Shown here: positions 24,404 to 32,178 of the stretch, one piece after another | How positions within the stretch are numbered: position 1 is the first letter of the stretch | Layout: each line of letters begins with the position of its first letter | Assembly (NCBI GenBank): GCA_014728175.1 | Contig: WJMA01000017.1 | Location: 229,097-293,096, forward strand | DNA: 64,000 bases | Direction: 5' to 3' | Origin: Candidatus Fermentibacterota bacterium | GTDB taxonomy: Bacteria > Fermentibacterota > Fermentibacteria > Fermentibacterales > JCC-6 | Position numbers and translations under genes: made by a program | The notes under the pieces: model-generated | The model's input: only the letters and a program-made list of their open reading frames with translations | Told to the model about the DNA's origin: nothing | Database searches by the model: none

Positions 24404-24937
24404 ATGGCCCGATCCGGTGAGCGCCGCCTGAAGGCGGTTCTGGATGATATCACCACCCTGGAGGTGGACGCGGTGGTCAACGCGGCCAACGCGGCCCTGG
24501 TCTCGGGGGGAGGGGTGGATGGAGCCATACACCGGGCGGCCGGCCCCCGGCTGGCCGATGAATGTGCAGCAATCGGGGGATGCCCCGTCGGAGGGGCCCG
24601 GGTAACGGCCGGATACGCTCTTCCCGCTTCGTGGGTCATACATACCGTGGGCCCCGTATGGAGGGGGGGAGGCTCCGGAGAGGCCGGTTTGCTCAGGGCA
24701 TGCTATCTCAGCTCCCTTCAAGAGGGCCGGCGTATCGGTGCCCGGACCGTGGCCTTCCCGGCGATAAGCACCGGAGCCTACGGCTATCCTCTGCGGAAGG
24801 CCGCCGAGGTGGCGTGCAGCGCCGTGACCGATCATATATCCACCAACAGTCTGCCGGAGAAGGTTATGCTGGTTTGTTTCGACGATCGCGCCTACCGGGT
24901 GTTTTCCGAGGAGATCGAAAGAGCGTATAATACCTGA
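24404..24937 (+). CDS. macrodomain protein (O-acetyl-ADP-ribose deacetylase-like)
   Basis: A 177-residue single macrodomain of the MacroD/YmdB type. VVNAANAALVSGGGVDGAIHRAAG is the ADP-ribose-binding signature, followed by GARVTAGYALPASWVIHTVGP and VAFPAISTGAYGYPLRKAA. It binds ADP-ribose and may hydrolyse O-acetyl-ADP-ribose or ADP-ribosyl-carboxyl links. The start at 24404 follows a GGAAGGTGG stretch. It precedes the ATP sulfurylase gene; TATAAT at 24926-24931 inside its end could be a -10 for that gene. Confidence 0.9.
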   Translation: MARSGERRLKAVLDDITTLEVDAVVNAANAALVSGGGVDGAIHRAAGPRLADECAAIGGCPVGGARVTAGYALPASWVIHTVGPVWRGGGSGEAGLLRACYLSSLQEGRRIGARTVAFPAISTGAYGYPLRKAAEVACSAVTDHISTNSLPEKVMLVCFDDRAYRVFSEEIERAYNT

Positions 24938-24982
24938 TCGATTCGCCTTTTCTGCTCCTCCCGTTACGAAAGGACAGCCCCG

Positions 24983-26143
24983 ATGCTCGTTCCCCCGCAT
25001 GGCGGCAGACTTGTCGACAGACAGCTGGATGAAGATCAGGCCACGGACCTGATCGAATCCGCCGAATCTCTAGGCTCCCTCACCCTTAACGAGCGGGAGA
25101 GAAACGACCTGGAGATGATAGGCAACGGCGCCATGAGCCCGTTGGAGGGTTTCATGGGCAGACACGATTACAGATCGGTCGTCGACCTGATGCACCTTTC
25201 CTCCGGTCCCGGCTGGAGCATCCCCATAACCCTCTCGACCAAGTCCGACGATCCGGAAGTAAGCCCCGGGGACAGGGTCGCTCTGCGGGACGAGGAAGGT
25301 CTTCTGTGGGGCGACATGCTGGTGGAAGACGTATTCCAGGCCGATCTGGAGGCCGAGGCGGAGAAAGTATTGGGCACCAAAGACCCCTCCCATCCGGGGG
25401 TGGCTTACCTGGAAGGCCTCTCCGGAACCTACGTGGGTGGAGCCGTGCGTTCCATCCGCAGGAGAGAATGGGAGGAGTTCGCCCGCTATCGACTGGATCC
25501 CAAGGAGACCAGGGTGCTCTTCCGGGCCAGGGGATGGAACACGGTGGTGGCGTTTCAAACCCGCAACCCGGTGCATCGGGCGCACGAGTACATTCAGAAA
25601 TGCGCGCTGGAGATGGTGGACGGGCTGTTGCTCCATCCGCTGGTCGGCCAGACCAAGAAGGGGGACGTACCGGCGGAGGTCAGGATGTTCTGTTACGAGA
25701 CCATACTCCGGTGCTACTACCCGGAGACCAGGGTGACCATGAGCGTTTTTCCCTCGGCGATGAGGTACGCCGGGCCCCGGGAGGCCGTCCTGCATGCGAT
25801 AATGAGAAAGAATTACGGCTGCAGCCATTTCATAGTGGGTCGTGATCATGCGGGGGTGGGCGATTTCTACGGAACCTACGACGCTCAGATGATCTTCGAC
25901 CGATTCGATGCAGACGAGCTGGGAATAGTTCCGTTGAAGTTCGAGCACGCCTTCTACTGTAGAAAATGTCAGGGAATGGCCACCATGAAGACGTGTCCGC
26001 ACGACTCGAACCAGCACGTGTTTCTGTCCGGGACCAGGGTCAGGGAGATGCTGGGCCGGGGGGAGCTTCCGCCCCCGGAGTTCACCCGCCCGGAGATAGC
26101 AGAGATACTTCTGGAGTCAATGAAGAGCAGGGAGAGCGAATAA
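24983..26143 (+). CDS. sat: sulfate adenylyltransferase (ATP sulfurylase)
   Basis: Makes adenosine 5'-phosphosulfate (APS) and pyrophosphate from ATP and sulfate; 386 residues, the monomeric prokaryotic Sat type. Active-site motifs are VVAFQTRNPVHRAHEYIQK, HPLVGQTKKGDVP and FIVGRDHAGVG. The late CRKCQGMATMKTCPH stretch gives a zinc-like Cys cluster seen in bacterial Sat. An AAAGGA ribosome site precedes the ATG. The APS-kinase-like gene overlaps its stop as TAATG. No APS or PAPS reductase and no sulfotransferase are in the window, so whether the product feeds reduction or sulfation is open. Confidence 0.93.
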   Translation: MLVPPHGGRLVDRQLDEDQATDLIESAESLGSLTLNERERNDLEMIGNGAMSPLEGFMGRHDYRSVVDLMHLSSGPGWSIPITLSTKSDDPEVSPGDRVALRDEEGLLWGDMLVEDVFQADLEAEAEKVLGTKDPSHPGVAYLEGLSGTYVGGAVRSIRRREWEEFARYRLDPKETRVLFRARGWNTVVAFQTRNPVHRAHEYIQKCALEMVDGLLLHPLVGQTKKGDVPAEVRMFCYETILRCYYPETRVTMSVFPSAMRYAGPREAVLHAIMRKNYGCSHFIVGRDHAGVGDFYGTYDAQMIFDRFDADELGIVPLKFEHAFYCRKCQGMATMKTCPHDSNQHVFLSGTRVREMLGRGELPPPEFTRPEIAEILLESMKSRESE

Positions 26144-26550
26144 TGGGAGTCGTCATATGGATCTCCGATGGGGGCAGTAGAGCGAACGAGCTGGCCGACG
26201 GCCTGAAGGTGGAGATGACCTCTCGGGGCGGAAAGGTCGAGTTGCTCGACGCAGAGGCCTTGGGCAGGCTGGGAGCCGGCGGTAATCACGGCGGAACCGC
26301 AGCTGCCTGCGACATGCTGGCCCGACACGGAGCAATAGTGATAGTGATAGGGAAGGCGACGCTGCACTGCGATCTCCATGACGTGGAAGTCCAGGAGATC
26401 ACCTCGGAGATGATTGCCTCGGAGGACGCGATACAGCGGTTCTTGAGAAAGCTGGAGCTGTCCGGGCTTTTGCCTCCACCCAAGCACGACGTGCACCCGG
26501 ACGAGGAAGAGGAGATAAGGAAGAAACTTTCCGACCTGGGATATCTGTAG
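26143..26550 (+). CDS. degenerate adenylylsulfate kinase-like protein with LGY tail
   Basis: A 135-residue protein coupled to sat (TAATG overlap). The first 100 residues align by eye to APS kinase (CysC): a beta strand VVIWISDGG, a helix ANELADGLKVEMTSRG, strand KVELLDAEAL and a later strand HGAIVIVIG. However, the P-loop GxxGxGKST is gone (DGGSRANE), with no Lys-Ser/Thr, and the later catalytic loop is shortened, so it should not phosphorylate APS in the normal way. After a Pro-rich linker it ends DEEEEIRKKLSDLGYL, a tail shared with the convergent neighbour. It may bind APS or Sat as a regulatory subunit. The CysC relation is moderately sure. Confidence 0.65.
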   Translation: MGVVIWISDGGSRANELADGLKVEMTSRGGKVELLDAEALGRLGAGGNHGGTAAACDMLARHGAIVIVIGKATLHCDLHDVEVQEITSEMIASEDAIQRFLRKLELSGLLPPPKHDVHPDEEEEIRKKLSDLGYL

Positions 26551-26553
26551 CTC

Positions 26554-26751
26554 TCAGGAGATGTAGCCCAGACCCTCCATCTTCCTGCGGATCTCCTCCT
26601 CCGACTCCGCGGTGTCGGGGTCCAGCTTGTCCAGCTCCCTGCCTAGTACGTGGATCACGAACTCCCCGTAGGAGGAGTAGCCGCCGGCCTTGGCCACTTT
26701 GCGGATCCGCTCCATCATCTGCTTGTCTACCTTGATTTTCAGCTTGGGCAT
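26554..26751 (-). CDS. small ribbon-helix-helix-like protein with LGY tail
   Basis: A 65-residue protein. The start LKIKVDKQMMERIRKVAKAG is a beta strand plus helix as in CopG/Arc regulators, followed by YSSYGEFVIHVLGRELDKL (second helix). The last 16 residues, SEEEIRRKMEGLGYIS, match the tail of the convergent APS-kinase-like protein. An ideal GGGAGGTAA ribosome site is 8 bases upstream. It is the last gene of the four-gene minus operon. It could regulate DNA or tether by its tail; neither is shown. Confidence 0.75.
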   Translation of the reverse strand: MPKLKIKVDKQMMERIRKVAKAGGYSSYGEFVIHVLGRELDKLDPDTAESEEEIRRKMEGLGYIS

Positions 26752-26768
26752 ATACCATTACCTCCCGA

Positions 26769-27587
26769 TCATATCTTTACCTTCAGCACGAACGCTCCAA
26801 CCACCCCGGTAGCGCTGGAGACGACCAGGAATACCGCCAACCAGGACCACCGGCCGCCTAGCACGTGGTAGCGGGCGTCCGGGAGCACGACCGCCCCTCC
26901 GACCGGAGACCGGGGTGAGTCGCCCCGAACCCTCTCCACCCAGGGCTTAAGGAGGGAGAGCACGCTCCAGGAGTCGTCGTACTCCCAGCGATGTACCGCG
27001 CCGGCACCTTCCCTGGACCTTCCCACGGTAAGCCGCGATCCCATCACGCTGAGGGCCCTGGGGGGTCCTCCGGTCACCACGGCCCTGAAGCTGACCTGAC
27101 GAAGCGTATCCACGAACACGAACGGCCGGATGAGATCCAGCCCGGAAAGGCTTGCTACCTCCAGGTCGTCCCGGGCCGGAAGATCCTCGAACTCGACCGT
27201 CACCGTCGTCGTCTGGCCGGCCCCGAGGGGAGCTCTGGAGTAACGGGCCTCGAGTTGGGAATAGACGACCATAAAGGGAATGGCGATCACCAGAAGAGGC
27301 TTCACCACCAGGGCCAAATAACGGAAGTTGCTCCATAGAAGCCCCCCGGCCAACCTGATAACGTTCGAAGGATTGTCCATGAAGAGCAGCATTCCCAGGG
27401 CCTGTGACCCCATCCTTCTGCGAATCCTGGCTATGGCCTCCTGTGGTGAGGCGGCCCTGAATAGAATGATCAGGCCGATCCCGCAGATCACCGATACGAA
27501 GCACAGCCCCCACAGTGGCTGCAGCCCGGAGAAGGGGTAGGTCAAGACGTCGAAGACAGCGTTAAAGACTACGATTATCGGACCCAT
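26769..27587 (-). CDS. membrane protein, possibly Oxa1/DUF106-like (unknown function)
   Basis: A 272-residue protein. Hydrophobic segments lie near residues 3-42 (two helices, with GLCFVSVICGIGLIILF), 85-112 (YLALVVKPLLVIAIPFMVVY) and 247-268 (SWLAVFLVVSSATGVVGAFV). A basic region with ASPQEAIARIRRRMGSQALG follows the first helices. Between the third and fourth segments is a soluble beta-rich domain of about 130 residues (TTTVTVEFEDLPARDDLEV). The helix-basic coil-helix start resembles Oxa1-superfamily membrane proteins (inference), and I recall similar proteins beside alkaline-phosphatase-family genes. It follows the upstream phosphodiesterase gene by 6 bases. Confidence 0.65.
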   Translation of the reverse strand: MGPIIVVFNAVFDVLTYPFSGLQPLWGLCFVSVICGIGLIILFRAASPQEAIARIRRRMGSQALGMLLFMDNPSNVIRLAGGLLWSNFRYLALVVKPLLVIAIPFMVVYSQLEARYSRAPLGAGQTTTVTVEFEDLPARDDLEVASLSGLDLIRPFVFVDTLRQVSFRAVVTGGPPRALSVMGSRLTVGRSREGAGAVHRWEYDDSWSVLSLLKPWVERVRGDSPRSPVGGAVVLPDARYHVLGGRWSWLAVFLVVSSATGVVGAFVLKVKI

Positions 27588-27593
27588 GAAGAA

Positions 27594-29564
27594 TTACCCG
27601 GAGCTTTCAAAGACGTTCCTTCCCCCGGGGGGCAACTCGGGCACCTCGAAGAGGCCGGCGATGCTTCGCCCCATGTCGGCCAGGCGGGGGTCTTCGATGA
27701 CCAGGGGCACCGTCGATATCAGGGTTCCGGGCACCACGTCGGGATTCACGCAGTGCGTGCCGCTCCAGGGGTCGAGGTTGTCCGTCACCACTTCCTCCGG
27801 ATAATCGCCCAGAGTGGTCTCCCAGGAGGCTCTGTAGCCCCTGGAGTAACCGACTACGATGTCCGGGGCCCAGGGGGGCTGGTGGGGGCCGAAAACCTCT
27901 GAGGTAAGGTAGGCCCGGCTTACTATCCGCCGTCCGGTCAGGGGATCGGTGGCGGCCTCCAGGTCCCTCTTTATCCTCCGCAGCACCGCGTCGGCCTCGG
28001 AGGGGTCGACGGATCCACCTTCCTCCCGTCCCCTCAGGTTCAGGTAGAGGCCGTTGAGGCCCAGGCCGTAAGCTGCGGTGGCCGACCAGTCCGTGGCGCT
28101 GAACATGTCTCTGCCCATGGACCTGGATGACCCCAGGCTGGCGTATCCCTCCCGGGCCAGCCAGGAGTTGAGGTTGAACGATCTCCGGAAGGGGGCGAAT
28201 CCGTGGTCGGAGATCGCTAGCAGCTCCGTCCTTTCGTCCAGGTGCTCCATGGCCATCCCGATCGCGCGGTCCATCTTGGAGTACAGCTCCCGGACTATGG
28301 TACCGAACCTCTCCAGGTTCGTGGTTTCGTACAGCGGGTTCCGGGGGTCGATGGTCCGGTAGAACATGTGCACGTTAAGATCCAGAGAGCTGAAGTAGAA
28401 GAACAGGAGGCCGTCGTCGAAGCGCTGCAACTGGTGATCAAGCAACCTGACCCTCTCCTCCAGAACTATCATGGCCTGCTGCAGGTACTCCCGGTCATCC
28501 AGGATACCCCGGGAGCGGGCCTTGGTGTCCTCGGGAAAGCCCTGGGTGTAGAACGGCCCCAGGTCCTCGGCCAGACGTCGGCTCAGGGAGTCCGGATGGG
28601 AGATGGGAAGGGCCGGGTCGGCGGGATCCATGTTTACCGGCGTTACGTAGAGCTTGAGATGGGGGGTGGTCTGCTTGAGATAGAACCTGACGATTCCGCT
28701 TACGCTGGAAAGACCGGGGATGGCATCGAAACTCAGCCTTACCCAGGGGCTCCACTCGCCCTCGCCCAAAACCGCCCTGCTTCCACAGACGTCTATCCTC
28801 ACCGCCTTGGATACCCGATCTATCCAAACGTCCGCGTTCACTTCCATATCCGGATTGCCCTCTATCATGGTGTTCTCCGGTCCGATTATCCGGCATTGGT
28901 AGCGGCCGTCTCCGTAGTCCCTTACCGGGACCACCACTCCCCCGGAGGTGTCGTCGGAAAGCGATCTGGGATCGTCGGTGAAGAACGTGAAGCTGCCCTG
29001 GCTCCCCTTGAGGTCGGGGGTTCCCAGGCCGGATAGGATTCTGGCCCGGCCCTCGGGGGGAGGGAAATCCACGGGCAACTTGATCATGGATACCGGAATC
29101 CCCTGGGAGGTTATTGAGGTCCAGAAGGGCTCACCCTTCCGGAGAAGCTCCACCTTCGCTCCGGACAGAGGGAGGCGCCACTTGCCCAGGTTCAGGAACT
29201 TGTCCGTTCCCTGGACCCTGGACGTGGCCAGGTAGGGAGATCTGGTGGCGGGATCGCGGTGAATAAAGTCGTAGATCCCGTGCACTTCCGGCCCGCGGCC
29301 GGTAATGAACCCCGACCAGGCGACCGGGCTCTGGGGGGGGATGGTGGTGCCCAGAGGGCTTATCTGAGCCATTCGCAATAGTCTGGAGACGTTGGGCATA
29401 TATCCTTCTCTGGCGAACTTGCCCACCAGCTGGGGGTCCAATCCGTCGATTCCCAGCACGATGACTCTCCTGGCCGCCGGGCGATGGTTTCCACAGCCCA
29501 GCTTCAGCGCGGCCAGGGCCGCCGGAGCCAGGGCGGCGGTTCTGAGGAAGTCACGCCTGTTCAA
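27594..29564 (-). CDS. alkaline-phosphatase-superfamily phosphodiesterase with Tat signal
   Basis: A 656-residue protein of the type I phosphodiesterase/nucleotide pyrophosphatase superfamily. The twin-arginine signal MNRRDFLRTAALAPAALAA implies folded export. Metal and nucleophile segments: VIVLGIDGLDPQLV (Asp40), PQSPVAWSGFITGRGPEVHG (candidate Ser/Thr nucleophile), LLAISDHGFAPF (Asp-His) and WSGTHCVNPDVVPG (last His). A beta-rich insertion of about 200 residues lies between them. The TTG start has GGAGGAGA upstream. It overlaps the end of the paralogous upstream gene by 14 bp. Hydrolyses a phosphoester or sulfate ester; the substrate is unknown. Confidence 0.82.
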   Translation of the reverse strand: MNRRDFLRTAALAPAALAALKLGCGNHRPAARRVIVLGIDGLDPQLVGKFAREGYMPNVSRLLRMAQISPLGTTIPPQSPVAWSGFITGRGPEVHGIYDFIHRDPATRSPYLATSRVQGTDKFLNLGKWRLPLSGAKVELLRKGEPFWTSITSQGIPVSMIKLPVDFPPPEGRARILSGLGTPDLKGSQGSFTFFTDDPRSLSDDTSGGVVVPVRDYGDGRYQCRIIGPENTMIEGNPDMEVNADVWIDRVSKAVRIDVCGSRAVLGEGEWSPWVRLSFDAIPGLSSVSGIVRFYLKQTTPHLKLYVTPVNMDPADPALPISHPDSLSRRLAEDLGPFYTQGFPEDTKARSRGILDDREYLQQAMIVLEERVRLLDHQLQRFDDGLLFFYFSSLDLNVHMFYRTIDPRNPLYETTNLERFGTIVRELYSKMDRAIGMAMEHLDERTELLAISDHGFAPFRRSFNLNSWLAREGYASLGSSRSMGRDMFSATDWSATAAYGLGLNGLYLNLRGREEGGSVDPSEADAVLRRIKRDLEAATDPLTGRRIVSRAYLTSEVFGPHQPPWAPDIVVGYSRGYRASWETTLGDYPEEVVTDNLDPWSGTHCVNPDVVPGTLISTVPLVIEDPRLADMGRSIAGLFEVPELPPGGRNVFESSG

Positions 29565-31596
29565 TGCTCTCCTCCGTCCCGGAGGATGGCTCGAGGGTCA
29601 GCGCCTTGCCCTCCATGTACTCCGGAGGCTCTACGCCCAGGAGGGAAAGAACCGTAGGACCCACGTCAAAGATGGCCGGATCCTCGTCCCTCAACGACCA
29701 GTTGCTGGCGAGTATGCCCGGCACAAGGTGGTGGTCGTGGCAGTGGTCGCCGTTCCAGTGCATGGTGTTCGGGTAGAGCACGGTGGGCCCCAGCCCTCCC
29801 GTCACGCATCTCCATCCGGCCCGAAAGCCTTCGTGGGTTCCGACCACCAGGTCAGGCCCCTGTTCCATGTACGGGCCCTGGTAGATCTCTGCGGCCTTCC
29901 AGGCTCGACTGACTACGGGGGCGCCTTCGTCGTCCCTCAATTGCAAAAGGCCCGAAGCTATCTCATCCAGCACGGCCTCCGACTCGGCTCCGGGTCTCAC
30001 TATTCCCTGCGACTCCCTTCCGGCCAGGTTGAGCATTATTCCCGCCAGACCCATGGAGTAGGCCCTGGTTCTGTTCCAGTCCACCCCCTTGAAGTTCCTC
30101 TCGATGGTTTCCACTCCATCCTCGAGGCCCAGAAAACCCGCCTCGTACAACCATCTGTTCAGATCCAGGCAGGTGTGGAAAGAGGTGAACCCATGGTCCG
30201 AAACCACGATCAAAACGTCCTTTCGACGCAGCTCTTTCAGGGTCTGCCCGATCAGCTCGTCCATCCTCTCGTACATCTCCCGCATCGGGCTGCCCTCGTC
30301 CAGCCCGCGGTCGAAGAACATGTGCTGTATACGGTCGGAAGTGTCGAACACGCAAGCCACCAGACCGCGTTTGTTTCGGCGCAGGGCATCGAAGTACATC
30401 GATCGCCGCTCTTCGAATATGGACCACGCCTGTTCCAGGAAGGTGTCCTCGTCGATGACGTCGTTGCTGAGGGCCCAGGTATCCTCCGCCAGGCCCAGAG
30501 TGGCGAACGGGCCCTGCATCCCGGCCAGGTATCGGGAGTAGTACACCGGATGGGAGATCGGAAGCGCCGGCGACAGAGGGTCCACGTTCAAGGCCGTCGC
30601 GTAGAGCCGCGGACCGTCTTCTTCGGTATACAGGCAGAACCTGGCTATCGCCCGGACCTTCTTCCTGCCTTCCCTGAAGACGATCCTTACCCAGTCCGAT
30701 AGTCGGGAGGGACGAAGCTCGATACTCTCACCCGCTACCTCCAGCGCGTTCCTCTCTCCGGTGGTGAGCCTCAAAGGTACGGTTACGGGGCCATCGTCCG
30801 ATCCCCCGGGTCCGGGGAGGTCCGCCGACCAGATATTCTCGCCGCAGGGGCTCAGGGGGACCCACTGTCCCCCGGTCATGCTTCCGGGGTCGCTCTGCGA
30901 CAGAAGGGTGTAACTGCCCTGGGTTCCCCTGACGTCGGGCACGCACATTCCGCTGAGCAGCTGACCGTCCAGGGGCTCGGGAGGATAGGTTATGGGAACC
31001 CTAAGGACGGAGGATTTTATTCCGAACCTTCCCAGGTGCTCCCAGAAAGGTTTGCTCCTGCGTAACAGCCTGGCGTAGGCTTTTCGGTCCTTGCCGGCAC
31101 CCGTCTTGACCGATGACAAAACTGGAAGGTAGCGTTGGCGGTCTATCTTGAGAAAATCGAAGATGGCGTGCTTGGCGGGATTTACCGAGGTCTGGAAGGA
31201 GGACCAGGCGACGGGGGAGATGCCCGGACAGGTGGTACGAAGCTCGGTCATCGTACCTTCCCGGGAGAGGCGGGTCAGATTCTCCAGCTTCCCCTGGCTC
31301 AAAAGCCCTGAGGCCAGCTTGGGCGAAAAGCCGTCCAGGCCCAGGATCACCACCCGTCCGGCCCGGGGCTTCAGGGGCAGACGGGCCCTTCTCAAAAGCC
31401 TGATAAGAACTCTCACCGGCCAGATCAGAAGCGATAGAAGCGATATGAGCAACGCGTTGAGAAAAACGACGAAGGAGGTGAGAATGCCGAACCCGGCGCC
31501 CGGGCCAACGTAGCCATGGGCCAGATCGGGCAGGAGCAAAACCACCAGGAAAAGGGGAATCACCAGACCATACGAACGTGTCACTCGGGTATTCAA
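29551..31596 (-). CDS. membrane-anchored alkaline-phosphatase-superfamily protein
   Basis: A 681-residue paralogue of the next gene. A hydrophobic segment IPLFLVVLLLPDLAHG is followed by YVGPGAGFG, a motif I recall from membrane-anchored proteins of this family, and by a long membrane helix region (VVFLNALLISLLSLLIWPVRVL). The enzyme core has VVILGLDGFSPKL, ISPVAWSSFQTSVNPAKHA, VIVVSDHGFTSF and WNGDHCHDHHLVPGIL with the expected Asp/His metal ligands. The start is uncertain: TTG at 31596 gives a good signal/anchor; GTG at 31584 also works; the frame stays open to a GTG at 31710 but that extension is not membrane-like. First gene of the operon. Confidence 0.8.
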   Translation of the reverse strand: MNTRVTRSYGLVIPLFLVVLLLPDLAHGYVGPGAGFGILTSFVVFLNALLISLLSLLIWPVRVLIRLLRRARLPLKPRAGRVVILGLDGFSPKLASGLLSQGKLENLTRLSREGTMTELRTTCPGISPVAWSSFQTSVNPAKHAIFDFLKIDRQRYLPVLSSVKTGAGKDRKAYARLLRRSKPFWEHLGRFGIKSSVLRVPITYPPEPLDGQLLSGMCVPDVRGTQGSYTLLSQSDPGSMTGGQWVPLSPCGENIWSADLPGPGGSDDGPVTVPLRLTTGERNALEVAGESIELRPSRLSDWVRIVFREGRKKVRAIARFCLYTEEDGPRLYATALNVDPLSPALPISHPVYYSRYLAGMQGPFATLGLAEDTWALSNDVIDEDTFLEQAWSIFEERRSMYFDALRRNKRGLVACVFDTSDRIQHMFFDRGLDEGSPMREMYERMDELIGQTLKELRRKDVLIVVSDHGFTSFHTCLDLNRWLYEAGFLGLEDGVETIERNFKGVDWNRTRAYSMGLAGIMLNLAGRESQGIVRPGAESEAVLDEIASGLLQLRDDEGAPVVSRAWKAAEIYQGPYMEQGPDLVVGTHEGFRAGWRCVTGGLGPTVLYPNTMHWNGDHCHDHHLVPGILASNWSLRDEDPAIFDVGPTVLSLLGVEPPEYMEGKALTLEPSSGTEESIEQA

Positions 31597-31655
31597 AGAA
31601 TATGTCTCTCTCTTTTTCGTCGTTACGGGAGTACGTCGAACACGAAAGACCCACA

Positions 31656-31661
31656 ATTGTA
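31656..31661 (-). promoter_or_regulatory. possible -10 box of the phosphodiesterase operon
   Basis: TACAAT on the minus strand with TTTTCT 17 bases upstream. If used, the transcript would start near 31649, which fits a start codon at 31596 or 31584 and not the GTG at 31710. Confidence 0.3.
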
Positions 31662-31761
31662 ACCAAAACGCAATACGAAGAAAACCGTTCCCGTCCGTAC
31701 GGGTATTCACAAGAGCCGGTTATTTGCTTAGAGTACTGCCGAGCGGTTGAAGGGAGCTGCG

Positions 31762-32088
31762 ATGAAGAAGTTTCTGGTCCTGTCGGTTATCATTGCGTTG
31801 GGTTGCGGCGACGGAACCCGGATCGAACTCAGAAACTCGACCGGTGCGGCCATCAGCGACGTTACGATTACCGTCGGTGCGGTAACCTTGTCCTGGGACA
31901 GCCTGGGAATGGGCGAGTCTGTCTCGGGCAAGTTGTCCCGAGTGTACGATGACTCCATGGTCATACGGTGGAACCGGGGTTCCAGGAACGCACGGGAGGA
32001 AGTTCAGCTGATCGAGCGCGCAGCGGAGGCCCAGAGGATAAACATCGTTCTTTCCACCGGGGGTCTCCATCTGGACTACTCCTTCTGA
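31762..32088 (+). CDS. small lipoprotein (unknown function)
   Basis: A 108-residue protein with a lipoprotein signal (KKFLVLSVIIALGCGDG; Cys at 14). The mature part begins with TRIELRNSTGAAISDVTITVG, which resembles the opening strands of the repeats in the secreted protein at 12192-12818, and continues with beta strands and IRWNRGSRNAREEVQLIERA. An AGGGAG ribosome site is 6 bases before the ATG at 31762. Divergent from the phosphodiesterase operon and closed by a hairpin. Confidence 0.75.
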   Translation: MKKFLVLSVIIALGCGDGTRIELRNSTGAAISDVTITVGAVTLSWDSLGMGESVSGKLSRVYDDSMVIRWNRGSRNAREEVQLIERAAEAQRINIVLSTGGLHLDYSF

Positions 32089-32104
32089 CGGACGCCTCGG
32101 CGTT

Positions 32105-32121
32105 GCCCGCTCTCCGCGGGC
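32105..32121 (+). terminator. hairpin after the small lipoprotein
   Basis: Perfect 6-bp GC stem GCCCGC/GCGGGC with loop TCTCC, between the lipoprotein and the activase gene. No T-tract follows. Confidence 0.45.
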
Positions 32122-32178
32122 CCTGTACGTAGGCTCTTCCAACCTGCACGTGTGTATCCCGCCATCTCCGGAGGGGTG

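Noticed and set aside
24983..26550. Assimilatory sulfate reduction operon
   Set aside because: No APS or PAPS reductase or sulfite reductase is present and the APS-kinase-like partner lacks the P-loop.
27594..29564. Lipobox in the Tat-type phosphodiesterase (LKLGC)
   Set aside because: The -3 position is Lys, so it is not a valid lipobox; the twin-arginine signal is kept as the export route.
28242..30702. Long plus-strand frames opposite the two phosphodiesterase genes
   Set aside because: The minus-strand proteins carry all catalytic motifs and a coupled operon; the plus-strand products show no recognisable fold.
31597..31710. N-terminal extension of the first phosphodiesterase from GTG 31710
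   Set aside because: The added residues are not part of a signal or domain, and a candidate promoter (31656-31661) lies inside it.
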